Positions 1 through 9,092 of a stretch of 64,000 nt of DNA are shown piece by piece. Origin of the DNA: CAIWHR01 sp963846855 (GTDB taxonomy: Bacteria > Pseudomonadota > Gammaproteobacteria > Burkholderiales > Casimicrobiaceae); assembly GCA_963846855.1 (NCBI GenBank), contig CAWJXK010000004.1, forward strand, positions 434,001 through 498,000, given 5' to 3'. The notes beneath the pieces were generated by a model. That model was not told the origin of the DNA, made no database searches, and saw nothing but the letters and a program-made list of their open reading frames with translations. The translations under genes and the position numbers were made by a program. Within the stretch, counting starts at the first letter, position 1. Each line of letters starts with the position of its first letter.

Positions 1-554
1 TTGCGGACGCCGAAGCGCAGCGCCGCCTCGCCGGTGTTCGAGACCGTGACGTTGGTGTCGTGGAACAGCACCACCGCGCGGTCGGAGAGCTTGGGGAACC
101 AGGTGTGGAAGTCGTTGCTGACAGCCTCGAACGTGTGCGTGCCGTCGATGTGCAGGAGGTCGACCGACTGGTCGTCGAACAGCGCCACCGCCTCGTTGAA
201 ATCCTTGCGCACAAGCGTGGCGATGCCGGGGTAGGTCGCGGCCATGTATCCGGAAATTTCCTGGAACAGGTCCTCGTCGAACTTCCCCATGTGGATGTCG
301 CCCTGCCACAGGTCGATGCCATAGCACTTCGCGTCGATGCCGCAGGCCTCGACCGCCTGGCAGAACGCGGCGAACGACGAGCCGCTGTACGTGCCGAGCT
401 CGACGATGATCCGCGGGCGCAGCCGGCCGATCAGCTCGTAGGCGAACGGGATGTGCCCGATCCACCAGGGCGATTTCAGCATCCGCGGCGAGAGTTGCCC
501 GGCCCATGTGAACCGCTCGGCGCTGGTCACCACGGCTGTTTCCGCAAGAGTCAT
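1..554 (-). CDS. class I SAM-dependent methyltransferase (partial, runs off the left edge)
   Basis: Read on the minus strand from an ATG at 554, the frame stays open to the window edge, giving about 184 residues without the C-terminus. Near residues 49-60 there is a Rossmann glycine motif (VELGTYSGSS). Near 130 there is an LLHIDGTHTFE stretch typical of the Methyltransf_24 or cephalosporin-hydroxylase-like methyltransferases found in glycan loci. The gene starts 36 nt after the acyltransferase stop, in the same direction as that gene and the two glycosyltransferases, so it is probably the next cistron of a surface-polysaccharide operon. The acceptor substrate cannot be told from sequence. The family call is fairly firm and the biological role is inferred from neighbours only. 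Confidence 0.8.
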   Translation of the reverse strand, partial: MTLAETAVVTSAERFTWAGQLSPRMLKSPWWIGHIPFAYELIGRLRPRIIVELGTYSGSSFAAFCQAVEACGIDAKCYGIDLWQGDIHMGKFDEDLFQEISGYMAATYPGIATLVRKDFNEAVALFDDQSVDLLHIDGTHTFEAVSNDFHTWFPKLSDRAVVLFHDTNVTVSNTGEAALRFGVR

Positions 555-590
555 GCGACGGGTTCCGGCAAAACTGTGATTATCGCCGCT

Positions 591-1719
591 TCACCGCCCT
601 GGCTCAAGCGACGACTGGGACGGACGAATGGGCTTTCCGGCCGCGTTGATCCGCGCGGCGATCCTGCGCCCGGTGGCGATACCGGGCAATTCCACGCACC
701 GGTAGGTGATTTCGGCGGACCCCAACAAGGCGAACAGCGTGCCGACCACGCAGACGGGGTAGAGCCATCCTCCATCGGGGACTCCCCAAGTTAGCCAGAA
801 TCTGATAGCCGCGCCGAAGCACCGCCAGCACCACGGGATGCAGCAGGTAGATGCTGAAGCTGCGGTCGGCGAGCCATTGTGCAAGACCGGCGCGCATGAG
901 CCTGCCGGGATACAGCGCCTGCCACAGGCACAGCACCGCGAAAGGCAGCGTCCAAGCGGCGAAATAGAGACCGCTCGCGCGCGAGTGGAGTTCCAGCGGA
1001 TCGACAATGGCGAGCGCCAGCAGCAGCACGAACGTCGCGGCGAAGGCCCGGTTTGCCCACGGACGGCGCGGGCTCCGGTCGAGGGCGATGAAAACGCGGT
1101 AGGCAAAGAGCCCCGCCGCAAAGGCCGGAAGGTTGCCGACCAGCGAGTAATACGCAAAATTGTCGGGCAGCGCCGGGGCCCCGGCGGTGAACCGCCACAA
1201 CATGACGCTCGATGCCGTTGCCGCCACGAACAAGAGTGCGAACGCGATCCGGCCGCGCAACAGGAACAGGAGTCCCGGCAGCAGCAGGTAGAAGATCATT
1301 TCCACCCCCACCGACCAGCCGGCGAACACCACGCCCTGCTCCAGCCCCGGAAAGAGATTGAACGTGAACGTCACATTGGCGAGGAGCGCCTCCCAGCCGG
1401 GAAAACCCACGCGCCACACTACGTAGCCCAGCATCACGTAATAGAGCGGCGCGATCCGGAAGAACCGCTTCACCAGATAGGCGGGATAGCGCGCCGGCGC
1501 GTAGCGGCTCGAGTGATAGAGCGAAAATGCGCTGATGACGAAGAAGAGCTGGACGCTGAGGTAGAAATGGCCGGCGAGGGCCGCGAACCACGAGTCGCGC
1601 GGCACGCCCTGCATCGCCTCCAGGTGGAACAGCACGACCGCCATCGCAGCGACGGCACGCAGCCCGTGCAGGCCGTCGAGCTTTCGTTCTGACTGGATCA
1701 GCGGTATGGCGGTCGACAC
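591..1719 (-). CDS. acyltransferase 3 (OafA/YrhL-type) membrane protein, one frameshift
   Basis: Multi-pass inner-membrane acyltransferase of the type that O-acetylates lipopolysaccharide or exopolysaccharide sugars. The N-terminus has the family pattern of an Arg followed about ten residues later by an FH pair (GLRAVAAMAVVLFHLE). Around ten hydrophobic helices follow, ending in an SFSIYLLHPVVLAVL segment typical of the last helices. I chose the GTG at 1719 because a GAGGAG ribosome site lies 7 nt upstream (1726-1731). One extra G in a four-G run near 787-790 breaks the frame. Removing it restores NLGVPDGGWLYPV and a stop at 591, for about 375 residues, a normal length. The glycosyltransferase frame runs into this gene without a stop (see findings). 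Confidence 0.85.
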
Positions 1720-1829
1720 TCGGCACTCCTCACGCGGGTGCTCGGTCGTCGCTGCGCGCACGCACCGCCCTGTTGTCGGCGAACGATGGCCCACCCGCGG
1801 CGAAGACCGGCGCGCGCGGCGCGCGAGCG

Positions 1830-4258
1830 TCACGCCTTCGCGCTGTCGCCCGGGCCATCGGCCGGCGCGGACCTGTCCGAGCGCGTCGACCTCGTCACGA
1901 AACGCGATGACGAGCTCCGCCGCGCGGCGCGCGCGCCACGGGTGCGTCATCACGTTGAGCGCGCCGAGGTCGTGCACGAACGCTTCGTAGATCGCGCGCA
2001 GGCGGCCGAGGTCGCCATTCGCCCGCTCGAACGCCGCACGGGTGTGCTCATAGGCGGCGACGCTTTGCGCATAGGCATTCTTCGTGTCCTCGTACGCCTT
2101 GACGCTCTCGCCGTAGGCCCCCGTCAGCTCCGCGTAGGCGGCGGTAAGCTGCCGGTACGGCTCGGTCAGCCCGGTCTGCGCTCCAATGCCCACACGGAAT
2201 CGCGCGACCGGCCGCGCGGTGAGTGGAACGAGCGCGCGGTAGTCGTTCACCATCTCGGCGGTCGTCCGCCCGGGCGGCCGCGCCGCGAGATTGCGCGCAA
2301 CCGCTTGCAAGAGCTCCGGCCGGTCGTGCAGCGTGCGCACGAGCGTCACCAGCGCGTCCTTGTCGGTTTCGAACCGGAAGCCGTTCTCGCCGTGCGCGAC
2401 TCGATCCCTGAAACTGCCGAGATCCGTCACGAGCGGCGGCACGCCGAGTCCGGTCAGCTCGCTCAGCGTATAGCTGAACGATTCGGGCACGATCGACGCA
2501 AGCAGGCCGGCGTGCGGCGCAAGCTCGCGCAGGATGCCGGGGAGCGCCTCCTGCTCGTAGCGTTCGATACATGTCCAGCCGCACTCCCGCGCCAGCGCGA
2601 CGCCGTGCTCGCCGCCGCCGACCAGCGTGATTTCGGCGAGGCCGGCAAGCTCCGGCGCGGCGGCACGCAGCAGGTCCGCGCCTTTGCGCACCGACATCCG
2701 GCCGAGCACGACGATGCGCAGCGGCTCCGCGGCCGTGCGCGGCGCAATCGGAAGCCGTGGCGCGACCGGGTCCATGCCGTGCGGGATCACGTGCATCGGC
2801 ACGCCGGAAAGGCGCGGCGCGAGTAGGCGCAGCGTGGCGCCGACCGACGGCGACGGGACGACCATCTCGATGCCGCGCTCCAGCAGCAGCGTCACGAAGC
2901 GCTCGCGCATCGCGTCCCATTCCTCGCTCGACTGGTCGTGAAAGAGATCGTTGAGCGGATTCGACGTTGCGCAGCGGCGCAGGTCCTCGAGGGTGCAGCG
3001 CACGCACGGCGTGCCGAAACGCGGATTGATCGCCTGGCAGACGGGATAGAAATCGTGGCACGACGACGAGCGTCTTCCGGGGCTGCGTCAGCGCGTCGAG
3101 CGCGTGACCGATCAACGACGAGACGATGATCGCCTCGACGTCGAATTCAGTGAGGATCTGCGCGAGGATGCGCCGGTACTCGAGGCTCGAGGCAGCGGTC
3201 GACCGGATCGGCCGCGCGATGTCCCAGGTGCGCACGGGAACACGCGAGGCGGGATCGGAATAGAGCACGATCCGCTGGCCGCCGGTGTCGCCGATCCGGT
3301 AGGTCGCGAGGATCATGTTGATCCGTGTGGGGTCGGCCCGGCCGAAATCCCGCACCCAATGCTCGAGGCCGCCGCCCCAGAAATGCATGATGTGGAGTTG
3401 CACGGGGCGGGCGTCGAGCCCCGGGGTCGACACCGGCGGCAGGCCGCGCTCGATCGCCTCGTTCACGGCGCGCCGTAGTCCGCCCAACGGGGTGTCACGC
3501 AGGAACGCCGTTTGCTCGAAGTCGAAGCGGGTGGCGGGCGCGATCGCGTGGCCCGCGTAGCCGACGTAGAGATAGTCGACGATCACACTGGTGGCCCCGG
3601 TGGCGCGCCAGCGTGCCGCGAGCGCATCGAGCACCGGCTGCGGCTCCGCGCCCGCGGCCGTCACCAACGGCAATGCAGCATCGAGCGCCGCGCGGCGCAG
3701 ATACGCACAGATCGGATGAAGGCCCGGAACCTCGTAATAGCTGCGGTTGCCCATGCTGAACGCAGAGTGATCCACGTGCGCAGGGTCCGCCGCAGCATTG
3801 CCGCGGAATTTTTCGTCGACCAGTGCGTAAAGCGGGGACACGTCGCACATCGGGATCGCGGCGGCGATGCCCGTCTCGGCATGCGCCGCCTTAGCGAGTC
3901 GCGCGTCCCACGCAAACGGAAGGATCGCGCCCGGCGCGATCAGCACGACGTCGTGCCCGGCATGCGCGCCGGCGACATCGCGCAGCAGCGCAGCGAACCC
4001 GGTGTCGGGCGCCACGCTGATCGCGTTCCACCCGTGTCGACCGTCGAGTTGCGCGCCGATCCGCCGCAGTTCGAGCTCGTCGTCGGCATCGAAGCCGCGG
4101 GCGGCAAGACACACGTGGACGCGCATCAGCACCGTATTGTCGGCGAGGCTGCCGACGGTGGCCGCGAGTGAAGGCAGGTCGTCCGAATCGACCGCGATGA
4201 GCACCGCGAGCCCCGGCTGGGGCACGTCAGCGGCGACGTCGTAGGGTGCAATGGGCAT
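1830..4258 (-). CDS. large two-domain glycosyltransferase with a C-terminal Tyr heptad-repeat coil, frameshifted
   Basis: After correction this is a protein of about 808 residues. Residues 15-270 resemble a nucleotide-sugar GT-A-like module (LAVLIAVDSDDLPSL). From about 285 a GT4 domain begins with LHIMHFWGGGLEHWV, carries LGRMSVRKGADLL, and has the family E-x7-E signature in PESFSYTLSELTGLG near residue 596. Residues about 707-748 are six 7-residue repeats, each starting Ala-Tyr or Ala-Phe. One extra base near 3058 breaks the frame; without it, VVVHDFYPVCQAINP reads through. A second extra base near 1865-1885 is inferred because the tail turns Arg-rich there. The next frame gives PADGPGDSAKA and a TGA at 1830-1832. 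Its role in polysaccharide assembly is inferred from neighbours. Confidence 0.75.
2014..2139 (-). repeat. six tandem 21-bp units encoding Ala-Tyr heptads
   Basis: On the minus strand, 126 bases encode six consecutive 7-residue units: AYAELTG, AYGESVK, AYEDTKN, AYAQSVA, AYEHTRA and AFERANG. The period is exactly 21 nt and every unit begins with Ala plus an aromatic residue. This is the expected pattern of a coiled coil with an aromatic core position, which would act as a spacer or oligomerisation stalk at the C-terminus of the glycosyltransferase. Confidence 0.8.
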
Positions 4259-4300
4259 TCGTCACACGATCGGGCATTGCTGCGGTGAACGGGCCATGCC

Positions 4301-5158
4301 TCAGTCCGCCGCCGCAGGCAACCGCGCGGCAGCCGTCGCGCGGGTCGCGGCAAGGCGTGCGCGCACGTTCTCCCGAAGCGCCTTCGGCGGATCGCGCGTC
4401 ACGAAATCGCGCACCGCCGGCTGGAACTCCGGATAGCGCTCATCGACGATTCGCTGCGCCTCGGCGCGGCGTTCGACACCGGTGGCGCCGAACGACACCT
4501 CTCCGGCGTGATAGACGAACGTGTCGCCGCAAAGCCAGTGGCGGAAGCCGGCGCGGGACGCGCGCATGCAGAAATCCACCTCCTCGCCATAGCCCTTGCC
4601 GAACGCCGCCTCGTCGAAGAGGCCGGTCGTCGCGAGGCAGTGCCGCGAGATCCACATGCAGAATCCTACCGCAGTAGGGATCTCGATCGCCTGCCTGGCG
4701 TTCGTTGCGGCGAATAGCCGGTCGAGCTCGCGCATCGTCACGCCGTCCGGCAGGTCGTTGCGCGCCACGAACTCGGGAAAGCTGCAGATCGTCGCGTTGT
4801 TGGAAAACGGCGTCACCGTGCCGGCCCGCGGGTCGCGCGCCCCGCAGGCCGCGATGCGGTCGAGCCAGCCGTCGGCCACCTCGGTATCGCTGTTGAGGAG
4901 CAGCACGTCGCGCCCGTCGTGCAGCGACATGCCCGCGTTCACCGCGCGCACGAAACCGCGATTCGCAGGGTGGACGACGAGCGTGATCGCCCGGTCCCGG
5001 GCGAGTACGCGCAGGAATTGCGCGATGTCGGCATCCGGCGTGGCGTCGTCGATGACGATCACTTCGCGCGGGATGGCGCACACCGCCGCGAGCACGCTGT
5101 CGAGGCAACGCCGGGTTTCGGCAAGGCCGCGGTAGACAGGGATGATGACGTCGATCAA
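4301..5158 (-). CDS. family 2 glycosyltransferase
   Basis: A 285-residue inverting GT-A glycosyltransferase. The N-terminal VIIPVYRGLAETRRCLDS is the GT2 opening. VIDDATPDAD near residue 36 and LLNSDTEVADGW near 88-98 form the nucleotide-sugar and metal (DXD-like) site. GYGEEVDFCMR near 187 holds the ED pair expected for the catalytic base region. It resembles the rhamnosyltransferase-type enzymes of O-antigen loci, but donor and acceptor cannot be read from sequence. It starts at the ATG at 5158 and ends 42 nt before the two-domain glycosyltransferase, so it is probably the first gene of this minus-strand operon. The divergent methyltransferase lies 231 nt away. Confidence 0.9.
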   Translation of the reverse strand: MIDVIIPVYRGLAETRRCLDSVLAAVCAIPREVIVIDDATPDADIAQFLRVLARDRAITLVVHPANRGFVRAVNAGMSLHDGRDVLLLNSDTEVADGWLDRIAACGARDPRAGTVTPFSNNATICSFPEFVARNDLPDGVTMRELDRLFAATNARQAIEIPTAVGFCMWISRHCLATTGLFDEAAFGKGYGEEVDFCMRASRAGFRHWLCGDTFVYHAGEVSFGATGVERRAEAQRIVDERYPEFQPAVRDFVTRDPPKALRENVRARLAATRATAAARLPAAAD

Positions 5159-5389
5159 GGCGATGGACCCCTCGCGGGTGCGTCATTCTAGCGGAGTCGG
5201 GGCGCCAAGGCGGCGCCCGCCCGCGCGCGTAGAATCACGCCTTGCTTCGCCCGCATGCGCGGGCACCGACAGGGCCACGCCACGATGTCCCGCCGCTTCG
5301 ATGCGTCTTACTCCCGCCGCGACCCGGCAGCATCCGCGCTGCATCGGCGCGCTCGCGCGCGACGCGTCACGACCCCTCCTCACGACCCG

Positions 5390-6427
5390 ATGAGCGACGC
5401 GCTTCCCTTCACCGGCGAGCGGTTCGTTCCGGGCGCACCCGGCGAGATCTGGTACGAGCACTGGCACCGCTATCATTTCGCGGCACCGCTCGTGCGCGAC
5501 CGCGACGTGCTGGATGTCGCCTGCGGCGAGGGTTATGGCAGCGCGCTGCTCGCGCGAAGCGCGCGCAAGGTCACCGGGGTCGACCTCGCGGCGGCGGCGG
5601 TCGAACACGCGCGCGAACGCTACGCCGGGCTCCGCAACCTCGACTTCCACGCGGCCGATTGCTCCGCACTGCCGTTTCCCGATGCATCCTTTGACGCCGT
5701 CGTCTCGTTCGAGACGATCGAGCACATCGCGGCGCAGGACGCGTTCCTCGACGAAGTGCGCCGCGTGCTGCGTCCCGGCGGTCTGCTCGTTCTTTCTTGC
5801 CCGAACAAGACGGAGTACACCGACAAGCGCGAGGTCACCAACGAATTCCATGTGCGCGAGCTCTACCGCGACGAACTCGCCGCGCTGCTCGCGCCGCGCT
5901 TCGCGCACCTGGCGTGGTACGGGCAGCGTCCCGGGTTCTTCTCGGTCGTGTGGCCGGAGCGGGGCGACGCCCGCGGCGAGATCTTCGAGGCAAGTGAAGC
6001 CTCCGCCGGGACGCGGATACCGGGGCACGCGCGCCCGCTCTACTTCATCGTCATTGCAAGCGCGACCGGCGAGGCGATGTCGGGCATCGCGCCGCGCCTG
6101 TCGGTGCTGGCCGATCGCGACGAGTGGGTCTACCGCAACTACGAGAGCGTCACGCGCGCCTATTTGGCGTTGCAGCGCGAGCGCGCCGCACGGCAGGCCG
6201 GCGATGCCGAGGTCGCAAATCGCCTCGCCGACGCGCTCGCCGAACGCGATGCGCTGCGCGCCGTGCTCGCGGCCAGCGGGGACGCGGAAGCCGAGCGAAC
6301 GCGACTTGCGGCGGAGCTCGCGGAAAAGCAGGGCGAAATATCGCGGCGGGCAGGCTTTCGCTGGTGGCTGGCGCTACCGTTTCACCGCCTGCGGAACAAG
6401 CTCACCGGCAAGCCGCCGTGGACCTAG
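5390..6427 (+). CDS. class I SAM-dependent methyltransferase with a C-terminal coil
   Basis: A 345-residue protein. VLDVACGEGYGS at residues 40-51 is the SAM-binding motif I, VTGVDLAAAAVEHA is motif II, and the ALPFPDASFDAVVSFETIEH stretch covers motifs III-IV of Methyltransf_11 enzymes. A helical, charged stretch (LALQRERAARQAGDAEVAN onward) and a short FRWWLALPFHRL end follow, an architecture common among polysaccharide-locus methyltransferases. I preferred the ATG at 5390 over an in-frame start at 5255 because similarity to the family begins there. It stands divergently from the glycosyltransferase operon. A role modifying a sugar or a lipid-linked glycan is inference. Confidence 0.85.
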   Translation: MSDALPFTGERFVPGAPGEIWYEHWHRYHFAAPLVRDRDVLDVACGEGYGSALLARSARKVTGVDLAAAAVEHARERYAGLRNLDFHAADCSALPFPDASFDAVVSFETIEHIAAQDAFLDEVRRVLRPGGLLVLSCPNKTEYTDKREVTNEFHVRELYRDELAALLAPRFAHLAWYGQRPGFFSVVWPERGDARGEIFEASEASAGTRIPGHARPLYFIVIASATGEAMSGIAPRLSVLADRDEWVYRNYESVTRAYLALQRERAARQAGDAEVANRLADALAERDALRAVLAASGDAEAERTRLAAELAEKQGEISRRAGFRWWLALPFHRLRNKLTGKPPWT

Positions 6428-6446
6428 CGCGCCGCCTGAGATCGCC

Positions 6447-7304
6447 CTATTCGATCTCGAGAATGACGGGCTGGTGGTCGGAGGCCTGGGTCAAGCCGTC
6501 GACGCGAATCGACTTCAGGCGCGGCACGAGGTCCTGGCTCGCGAAATAGAAGTCGCAGTGGAGCTCTCCGCCGCCCGGCTCCATCTTCATGTAGACGCAG
6601 AACGTCGACGGATGCGCGACTCCGGGGTGCAACACCTCCCAGGCGTCCGCGAGCGGCGGCGTGCCGTCGGCGAAGGGCGCCATCAACCGCGCGTGCAGCG
6701 GATCCTCCGGCTCGAGGTTGAAGTCGCCCGTGAAAAGCGTGGGCGCGGGCCGCAGATACGTGTTGAACGGTCCTCCGGACGTGTCGGTGATCGATCCCAG
6801 CCGAGCATGCGCGAGGCCGTCGGAATAGATCGCGCGAAGCGCGTCGATCTGCGCGGTGCGCTGCAGCTTCGAATACCACTCGAGATGCGTCGTGATCACG
6901 CGGAGTTCACCGAACGGGGCGACCACGCAGGCCTCGAGGGCGATGCGCGGCATACCCATGATGCCCGGCTCGATCGGGAACGGCAGCAGGTGGCGGAACA
7001 CCTGCCGCACGGGCAGGCGCGAGAGGATCATGTTGCCGAACCGGCGCCGGCGCCCGTCGTCGCCGGGATGGTCGACCGCGATCGCCGGGAGCGCCGTGTA
7101 GCCGGGCATGAGCGCCGCGATCGCCTTGAACTGGTTCTCGCCGGCGCTGCCCGCAAGCCGGGGATCCGGAAAATTGTCGGCGATCTCCTGCAGGCAGAGC
7201 ACGTCGGGGTCGGCAAGGCGCGTCGCCTCGGCGACGATGCGCGCGGGATCCACGCGGCCGTCGATCCCGCAGCACCACTGCGTATTCCAGGTCATCAGCC
7301 TCAT
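6447..7304 (-). CDS. endonuclease/exonuclease/phosphatase-family hydrolase
   Basis: A 285-residue single-domain protein. It has the family's landmarks in order: TWNTQW (Asn7), CLQE (Glu40), ITTHLEW near residue 150, TGDFNLEP near 194 and ASDHQPV near 278. These match the metal-dependent phosphoesterase fold shared by ExoIII, sphingomyelinases and inositol phosphatases. The ATG at 7304 overlaps the permease stop as ATGA, so the two are probably translationally coupled. There is no signal peptide, so it should be cytoplasmic. Its place at the end of a Ugp-like importer operon, where UgpQ often sits, suggests it acts on the imported phosphodiester or sugar phosphate. That is inference. Confidence 0.85.
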   Translation of the reverse strand: MRLMTWNTQWCCGIDGRVDPARIVAEATRLADPDVLCLQEIADNFPDPRLAGSAGENQFKAIAALMPGYTALPAIAVDHPGDDGRRRRFGNMILSRLPVRQVFRHLLPFPIEPGIMGMPRIALEACVVAPFGELRVITTHLEWYSKLQRTAQIDALRAIYSDGLAHARLGSITDTSGGPFNTYLRPAPTLFTGDFNLEPEDPLHARLMAPFADGTPPLADAWEVLHPGVAHPSTFCVYMKMEPGGGELHCDFYFASQDLVPRLKSIRVDGLTQASDHQPVILEIE

Positions 7305-8125
7305 CGGATTCCTGCCCTCATGAAACTCTGCACGAATTGTCGCTGAAAAAGCAGGAACGCGACCAGAAGGGGCGCCGTGGAAAGCAGCGTCGCCGCGTTG
7401 ATGATCGACCAGTCGATGCCCTGGTCCGTTGCCGAGAACACCTGCAGGCCCACGGTGAGCGGCCGGGCCTCGACCGAATTGGTGATGATGAGCGGCCAGA
7501 GGAAATTGTTCCAGTGGAAGCTCACGCTGACAAGAGCATAGGCGAGATAGACGGGCCGCGCCAACGGCACGTAGACCCGCCACAGGACGCCGAGCGGGGA
7601 GCAGCCTTCGATGCGCGCCGCCTCGTCGAGCTCGCGCGGAACCGTCTTGAACGTCTGGCGCAGCAGGAAGATGCCGAACGCGCTCGCCATGTAGGGGAGC
7701 CCGATCGCGACGATCGTGTCCTTGAGGCCGAGCTCGGCCATCGTCCGGTAGTTCTCGACGATCAGCACGTCGGGCATCACCATCAGCTGGACCAGCACCA
7801 GCGCGAACAGGACGCTGCGTCCCGGGAAATCGAAGCGCGCGAATGCGTAGCCCGCCAGCGTCACCAGCACGAGCTGGACCGCCAGCACCATCGTCACCAG
7901 CATCAGCGTGTTCAGGAAATAGCGCGCGAACGGCGCCGCCGCCCACGCGCGCGTGAAGTTATCGAGCGTCAGCGGCGCGGTGAGGAGGAACCGGGTCGAG
8001 AATTCGCTCGGGTGGAACGCCGTCCAGAACGCGTAGACGAGCGGCAGGATCCACAGGAGCCCGAGCAGCCATGCGCCCGTCGACTCGAGCGCGTGCGGCG
8101 CGCCGCGAAGGGCGATGCCGCTCAT
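7301..8125 (-). CDS. carbohydrate ABC transporter permease (UgpE/MalG-like)
   Basis: A 274-residue inner-membrane permease with six hydrophobic segments. It carries an EAA loop (ELDEAARIEGCSPLGVLWR) near residues 175-195, which contacts the ATPase. The opening helix (GAWLLGLLWILPLVYAFWTA) and the FHPSEF motif are typical of the MalG/UgpE branch. Its start at 8125 overlaps the UgpA-like stop by an ATGA and its stop overlaps the hydrolase start, so the three are a tight coupled series. It pairs with the upstream permease to form the channel of the importer encoded at 7301-11510. Confidence 0.88.
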   Translation of the reverse strand: MSGIALRGAPHALESTGAWLLGLLWILPLVYAFWTAFHPSEFSTRFLLTAPLTLDNFTRAWAAAPFARYFLNTLMLVTMVLAVQLVLVTLAGYAFARFDFPGRSVLFALVLVQLMVMPDVLIVENYRTMAELGLKDTIVAIGLPYMASAFGIFLLRQTFKTVPRELDEAARIEGCSPLGVLWRVYVPLARPVYLAYALVSVSFHWNNFLWPLIITNSVEARPLTVGLQVFSATDQGIDWSIINAATLLSTAPLLVAFLLFQRQFVQSFMRAGIR

Positions 8126-8997
8126 TGGTAATGCACCTTGCGCTCGAGGAACCAGAATTGCGCGAGCGCGGCGAGCCCGAGGATCGCGAGCAGCACCATC
8201 GTCAGCGCGGCGGCGTAGCCCGTGTCCCAGAAGCGGAACCCGATCTCGTAGATGTAGTAGAGCAGGAGCGAGGTGGCGTTGTCTGGCCCGCCGCGCGTCA
8301 TCACGACGACGTGATCGACCATCCGGAACGCGTTGATCACCGCATTGACGAGGACGAACAGCGTCGTCGGCATCAGCAGTGGAAACGTGATCCGGCGGAA
8401 GAAATACCAGCGCGACGCGCCTTCGATCGCTGCCGCCTCGGCGAGTCGCGGCGACATCGACTGCAGCGCCGCGAGGTAGAAAATCATGAAGAAGCCGGCT
8501 TCCTTCCAGATGGTGACGACCATCAGGCAGGGAAGCGCCGTGCTCTTGCTGCCGAGCCAGTTGTGCGTGGCCACGCCGAACGGCGCCAGCAGCTTCTCCA
8601 GCAGGCCGTATTCCGGCGTGTAGAAGAACAGCCAGATGTTGGCGACCGCGATCATCGGCAGCACGGTCGGCGTGAAATACGCGAGACGCAGGAAGCCGCG
8701 CCCCGCGATCCTGCCGTTGACCCAGACCGCCATCAGCAGCGCCAGCGCGATCGACACCGGGATCGTGCCGGTCGCATACCAGAGGTTGTTCGACAGCGCC
8801 TGCCAGAAGATCGGGTCGGTGCCGAGCTGCGCGTAATTGTCGGCGCCTACCCACGCCGCGGGGCGGGCACCGCGCGGCGTCGAAAGGAAACTGTGCCAGA
8901 GCGTCGCGCCCGCAGGGTAATGCGTGAACGCCGCGAGCAGCACGGTCGCGGGCAGCAGCAGCAGCCAGCCGTACAGCCATTGCGTCGTGCGCGTCAC
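8122..8997 (-). CDS. carbohydrate ABC transporter permease (UgpA/MalF-like)
   Basis: A 291-residue polytopic permease starting at a GTG at 8997. The first helix (LYGWLLLLPATVLLAAFTHYP) and the tryptophan-rich exit loop fit the UgpA branch. The EAA loop reads RLAEAAAIEGASRWYFFRR. The 3' end overlaps the next permease by four bases. In the related E. coli system UgpA and UgpE form the transmembrane dimer. The binding protein lies 95 nt upstream. Assignment to glycerol-3-phosphate rather than another sugar is uncertain, so no gene symbol is given. Confidence 0.87.
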   Translation of the reverse strand: MTRTTQWLYGWLLLLPATVLLAAFTHYPAGATLWHSFLSTPRGARPAAWVGADNYAQLGTDPIFWQALSNNLWYATGTIPVSIALALLMAVWVNGRIAGRGFLRLAYFTPTVLPMIAVANIWLFFYTPEYGLLEKLLAPFGVATHNWLGSKSTALPCLMVVTIWKEAGFFMIFYLAALQSMSPRLAEAAAIEGASRWYFFRRITFPLLMPTTLFVLVNAVINAFRMVDHVVVMTRGGPDNATSLLLYYIYEIGFRFWDTGYAAALTMVLLAILGLAALAQFWFLERKVHYQ

Positions 8998-9092
8998 ACG
9001 GACTCCCCGAACCTCTTTGCGCTACGTTTCAGTACGCGAGTTAACCGGCGCGCGCCCCGGTGCGCGCCGGTTGAACGACGCGATGCTATTGG

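Noticed and set aside
1706..2826. Plus-strand frames antisense to the glycosyltransferase
   Set aside because: Shadow frames; the minus-strand GT4 motifs are decisive.
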